NCBI GenBank assembly: GCA_963693365.1
Contig: CAVNZM010000003.1
Coordinates: 14,384,001-14,448,000, forward strand
Source: Amoebidium appalachense
Taxonomy: Eukaryota; Ichthyosporea
Direction: 5' to 3'
Length of the DNA: 64,000 nucleotides
This document shows, piece by piece, positions 51,179-64,000 of this stretch (position 1 is its first letter; each line of letters begins with the position of its first letter). A program made the translations under genes and the position numbers. The notes under the pieces were generated by a model. The model was given only the letters and a program-made list of their open reading frames with translations, was not told the DNA's origin and searched no databases.

Positions 51179-51749
51179 GAAAGTGTGAGAGAGTTGTGCT
51201 CGCAAGGCTTCTTTCACTGAGCAGTGAACTGTAAACTGAGAGGAGAAGGTCTGCAGTTGGGCCCGGCTTCTTGTTTGAATCAGCAGCTTGAAGTGCCCTG
51301 CAATTACTTTGGCTGGCGCGGAATGGTTTTCGCATTTCTTGCAAGTGGAGTAAATCAGGGCAGTGACAGAGTCGCTTGCTCTTTGATGTACCTTGCCGGT
51401 TCTCTCTGGGGAACTCCCATGGTTACGGCCGCACAAGTCAAGGGGCAGGACCAGCCTGAAACGGAGGTGAGATTAGGCGTCTATCCGGACTATGAGTCAT
51501 TTTGTCTGCATGATGCCTGAAAGCTCACGACTTGGTCCGGCTGTCTCGGAGTCGCTGTTCCAGTGTCTGATGAATCATTCTCAAAACTTTAAGCGGCTGT
51601 TTTCGATGGCACGATGATCAGGAAACCTGTGCTTTGTTTTCTTTCTCTATTTTTTTACTCCTGAGCTTGCAGGCAGTGATTGCCAGGTTTGCATATGTAG
51701 CCACTGCTCAGTGAAAGAAGCCTTGCGAGCACAACTCTCTCACACTTTC
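51179..51749. repeat. 48-bp perfect inverted repeat around alternative exon 1a
   Basis: Arms 51179-51226 and 51702-51749 are perfect reverse complements (left arm begins GAAAGTGTGAGAGAGTTGTG). GGATCCG continues both arms, displaced by 7 bases on the left. The 475-bp spacer contains the alternative first coding exon at 51419-51466. Confidence 0.95.
51419..51466 (+). CDS. Alternative first coding exon 1a of the Boule-like gene
   Basis: ATG plus 15 codons (MVTAAQVKGQDQPETE), then donor GTGAGA, phase 0. It resembles exon 1b (MMTAAQ...), with MxTAAQ kept through synonymous changes, and could splice in frame to exon 2 at 53566. This suggests two promoters and two N-termini. No transcript evidence is available. 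Confidence 0.5.
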
Positions 51750-52358
51750 CGGATCCAGAAAGCTAAAGCATGGCCGTGACCTAGGCCTGCATAGTCACGC
51801 CGTCAATGGTTGTTATTAGTTTAGAACTCATTCTGAAGGCCTTGTGTTGGAGTTTTTGGGCTTGATAACTTGGTCAGTGTAATCGCATGTCCGTCTATCC
51901 TGCGAGTCCGTCTCTCATCGCCTGCCAACATCGGCTACAGTATTTACAAGGTCATCGTTAGCAGGAAGACTGAGTAAATGGGACTGACGCCATGGCACTT
52001 TGTGAGCTCTAAATCCGGCCCACACCACTGATCTGTCACCTGATTGAAAACGGTTTTAAAGTTTATGCTTTGGAAAGAGATGTGCCGCTTCCTATTTACA
52101 GCTCTGACAAGTATGCCCAGAACTCAATACAAGGTAGTGCGCAAGCGTAACTGTGGCTTTGTAGTTCTGGGACTATTTTCGTTGACTTTTTTGGTAGCAT
52201 TTTTTGGCAAGTGTTAGTAAAACTTTTCCAAATTTTCACCCGGGACTCATGTTTCCTCCACCGTAACAGACTTGAACTTCAAGTTTACGACTTCTCTCTC
52301 ATCGCACGCCGATACATCCCAACCGTTGGAGCCCAAGTTACTAAGCTGCGATAGTACG

Positions 52359-62944
<10,586 letters not shown>

Positions 62945-63680
62945 AATTTCAATCGCACACATGTTTTCAGACGCAAATGTTGACGCACTATAGTGTATTG
63001 CCTGGTGCATGCACCCGGATTTAGTCGTTGGAGGTGATTTCTGTAGTGACTGAAATGGCGGGTTGCAGTTGGGCCACGGAAGAGATGTGGAAAAGGGTTG
63101 GGAGTGTTAAGATTGTCAGGTTATATGCTATATGTAGTGTGCTAGCTAGCGTTGTGTTTTCCATCTGTGATGGGATTTAGTGTGAATATGTGCAACAGGT
63201 ATAGAACGGAGCAACACGAGTGATCATCTCTGGGAGCATTTCTGTTAATCTGAAACGATCGTCTGTCTCTTTTTGTTAAGATTGTGCATGTGAAGATGCA
63301 TGTGTGTTTATTCTACCACGGGGACTATCGCATAAGCGCGATATTCAATTTTTAGTTTCCCGCCTTCTTTGTATTGTTACATCGGTTTTAAGGTTTTTAT
63401 TTGTGGTTATTTTCTCTGTGTTTATGTCACGTGTACATATACATTTCACGATATTTTGATACTAGCTGAGCTTACTAGCTGTGCGGCAAACATCGAACAC
63501 ATGCCATTAAAACGCACGTGTTTTGCGTTTTTGTGTGTATGTGTGTGTTAGTCGTGTTATATTAGGCGAGCACTCGTGCCGTTCTTCAATTGCAATGCAC
63601 GATATTTAACTTGCCTATAGAGAACTGTGAACCTTGTGTGATCGGATGCCTTTTGGACACTAGGTTTTACAACCCCCGCC

Positions 63681-63714
<34 letters not shown>

Positions 63715-63761
63715 CCCCGGCCCCTCCCCACCCTCCCCACCACCACCACCACAACCACACG

Positions 63762-63792
<31 letters not shown>

Positions 63793-63905
63793 CATCACCA
63801 CCACCACGGCCAGTACCACCCACGCTACAATTTTGCAAAAACATGAGATAATGAAGGAAAATATATCAAAAAAACAAGGTGTGTGTGTGTGTGTGTGTGT
63901 GTGAT

Positions 63906-63982
<77 letters not shown>

Positions 63983-64000
63983 GGGAGGGGGAGGGGAGGG
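62945..64000 (+). other. 3' flank of the Boule-like gene
   Basis: Unique sequence to about 63680 without other genes, likely 3' UTR in part. ATTAAA at 63506-63511 is the best poly(A) signal seen. A C run (63681-63711), (CA)n and (GT)n (63881-63979) fill the end of the window. Confidence 0.55.

Overview
The window is eukaryotic nuclear DNA. It has spliced genes with GT-AG introns, long Ty1/copia LTR retrotransposons, a DIRS-like reverse-transcribing element family, Pol III-type tRNA sequences without encoded CCA, and an extreme load of microsatellites: (CA)n, (CT)n, (GA)n and C or G runs of 20-45 bases. The DAZ/Boule-type RNA-binding gene at the right end and a KCTD-type BTB gene hint at a holozoan or animal-related host. 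Lineage cannot be fixed from 64 kb.

Layout. 1-11767 is a nest of copia elements. A young minus-strand copy (A) sits inside older plus-strand copia sequence. A 659-bp miniature LTR element (TRIM) carrying a tRNA gene in each LTR has inserted into copy A's 5' LTR, and an internally deleted plus-strand derivative (B) follows. 11768-18900 is microsatellite and minisatellite DNA with no gene I can support. 19252-20846 and 31141-34649 hold two inverted clusters of a DIRS-like family: reverse transcriptase, RNase H, a gag-like RGG protein and shared terminal modules Y and X. Between them are a foldback repeat family built on GCGGAGGGGT, a possible small transcription unit, C-rich microsatellite DNA, and a minus-strand gene for a coiled-coil/BTB(T1)/six-bladed NHL protein (28919-30690). 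35480-37700 holds tRNA-derived debris and the gag end of a second copia family (D). 37.9-38.5 kb is the largest foldback array. 39424-46627 is a complete but mutated copia copy (C). 46.6-51 kb is intergenic. 51.4-62.9 kb is a seven-exon plus-strand gene for a Boule/DAZ-like RRM protein, whose exons join in frame at every junction; it has two alternative first coding exons and introns packed with microsatellites.

How the parts relate. The TRIM shares its LTR terminus (TGTTGGAA) and polypurine tract (GAGTGGGGA) with the copia family, so it is most simply a parasite mobilised by copia enzymes. Its LTR pair looks identical, as does copy A's, so both insertions look recent. A tRNA inside a TRIM LTR resembles Cassandra elements, whose LTRs carry 5S RNA sequence; I consider this the most novel item here. 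Several reading-frame breaks lie in homopolymer runs of 6-7 bases and may be assembly errors, so the broken state of some genes needs raw-read confirmation.
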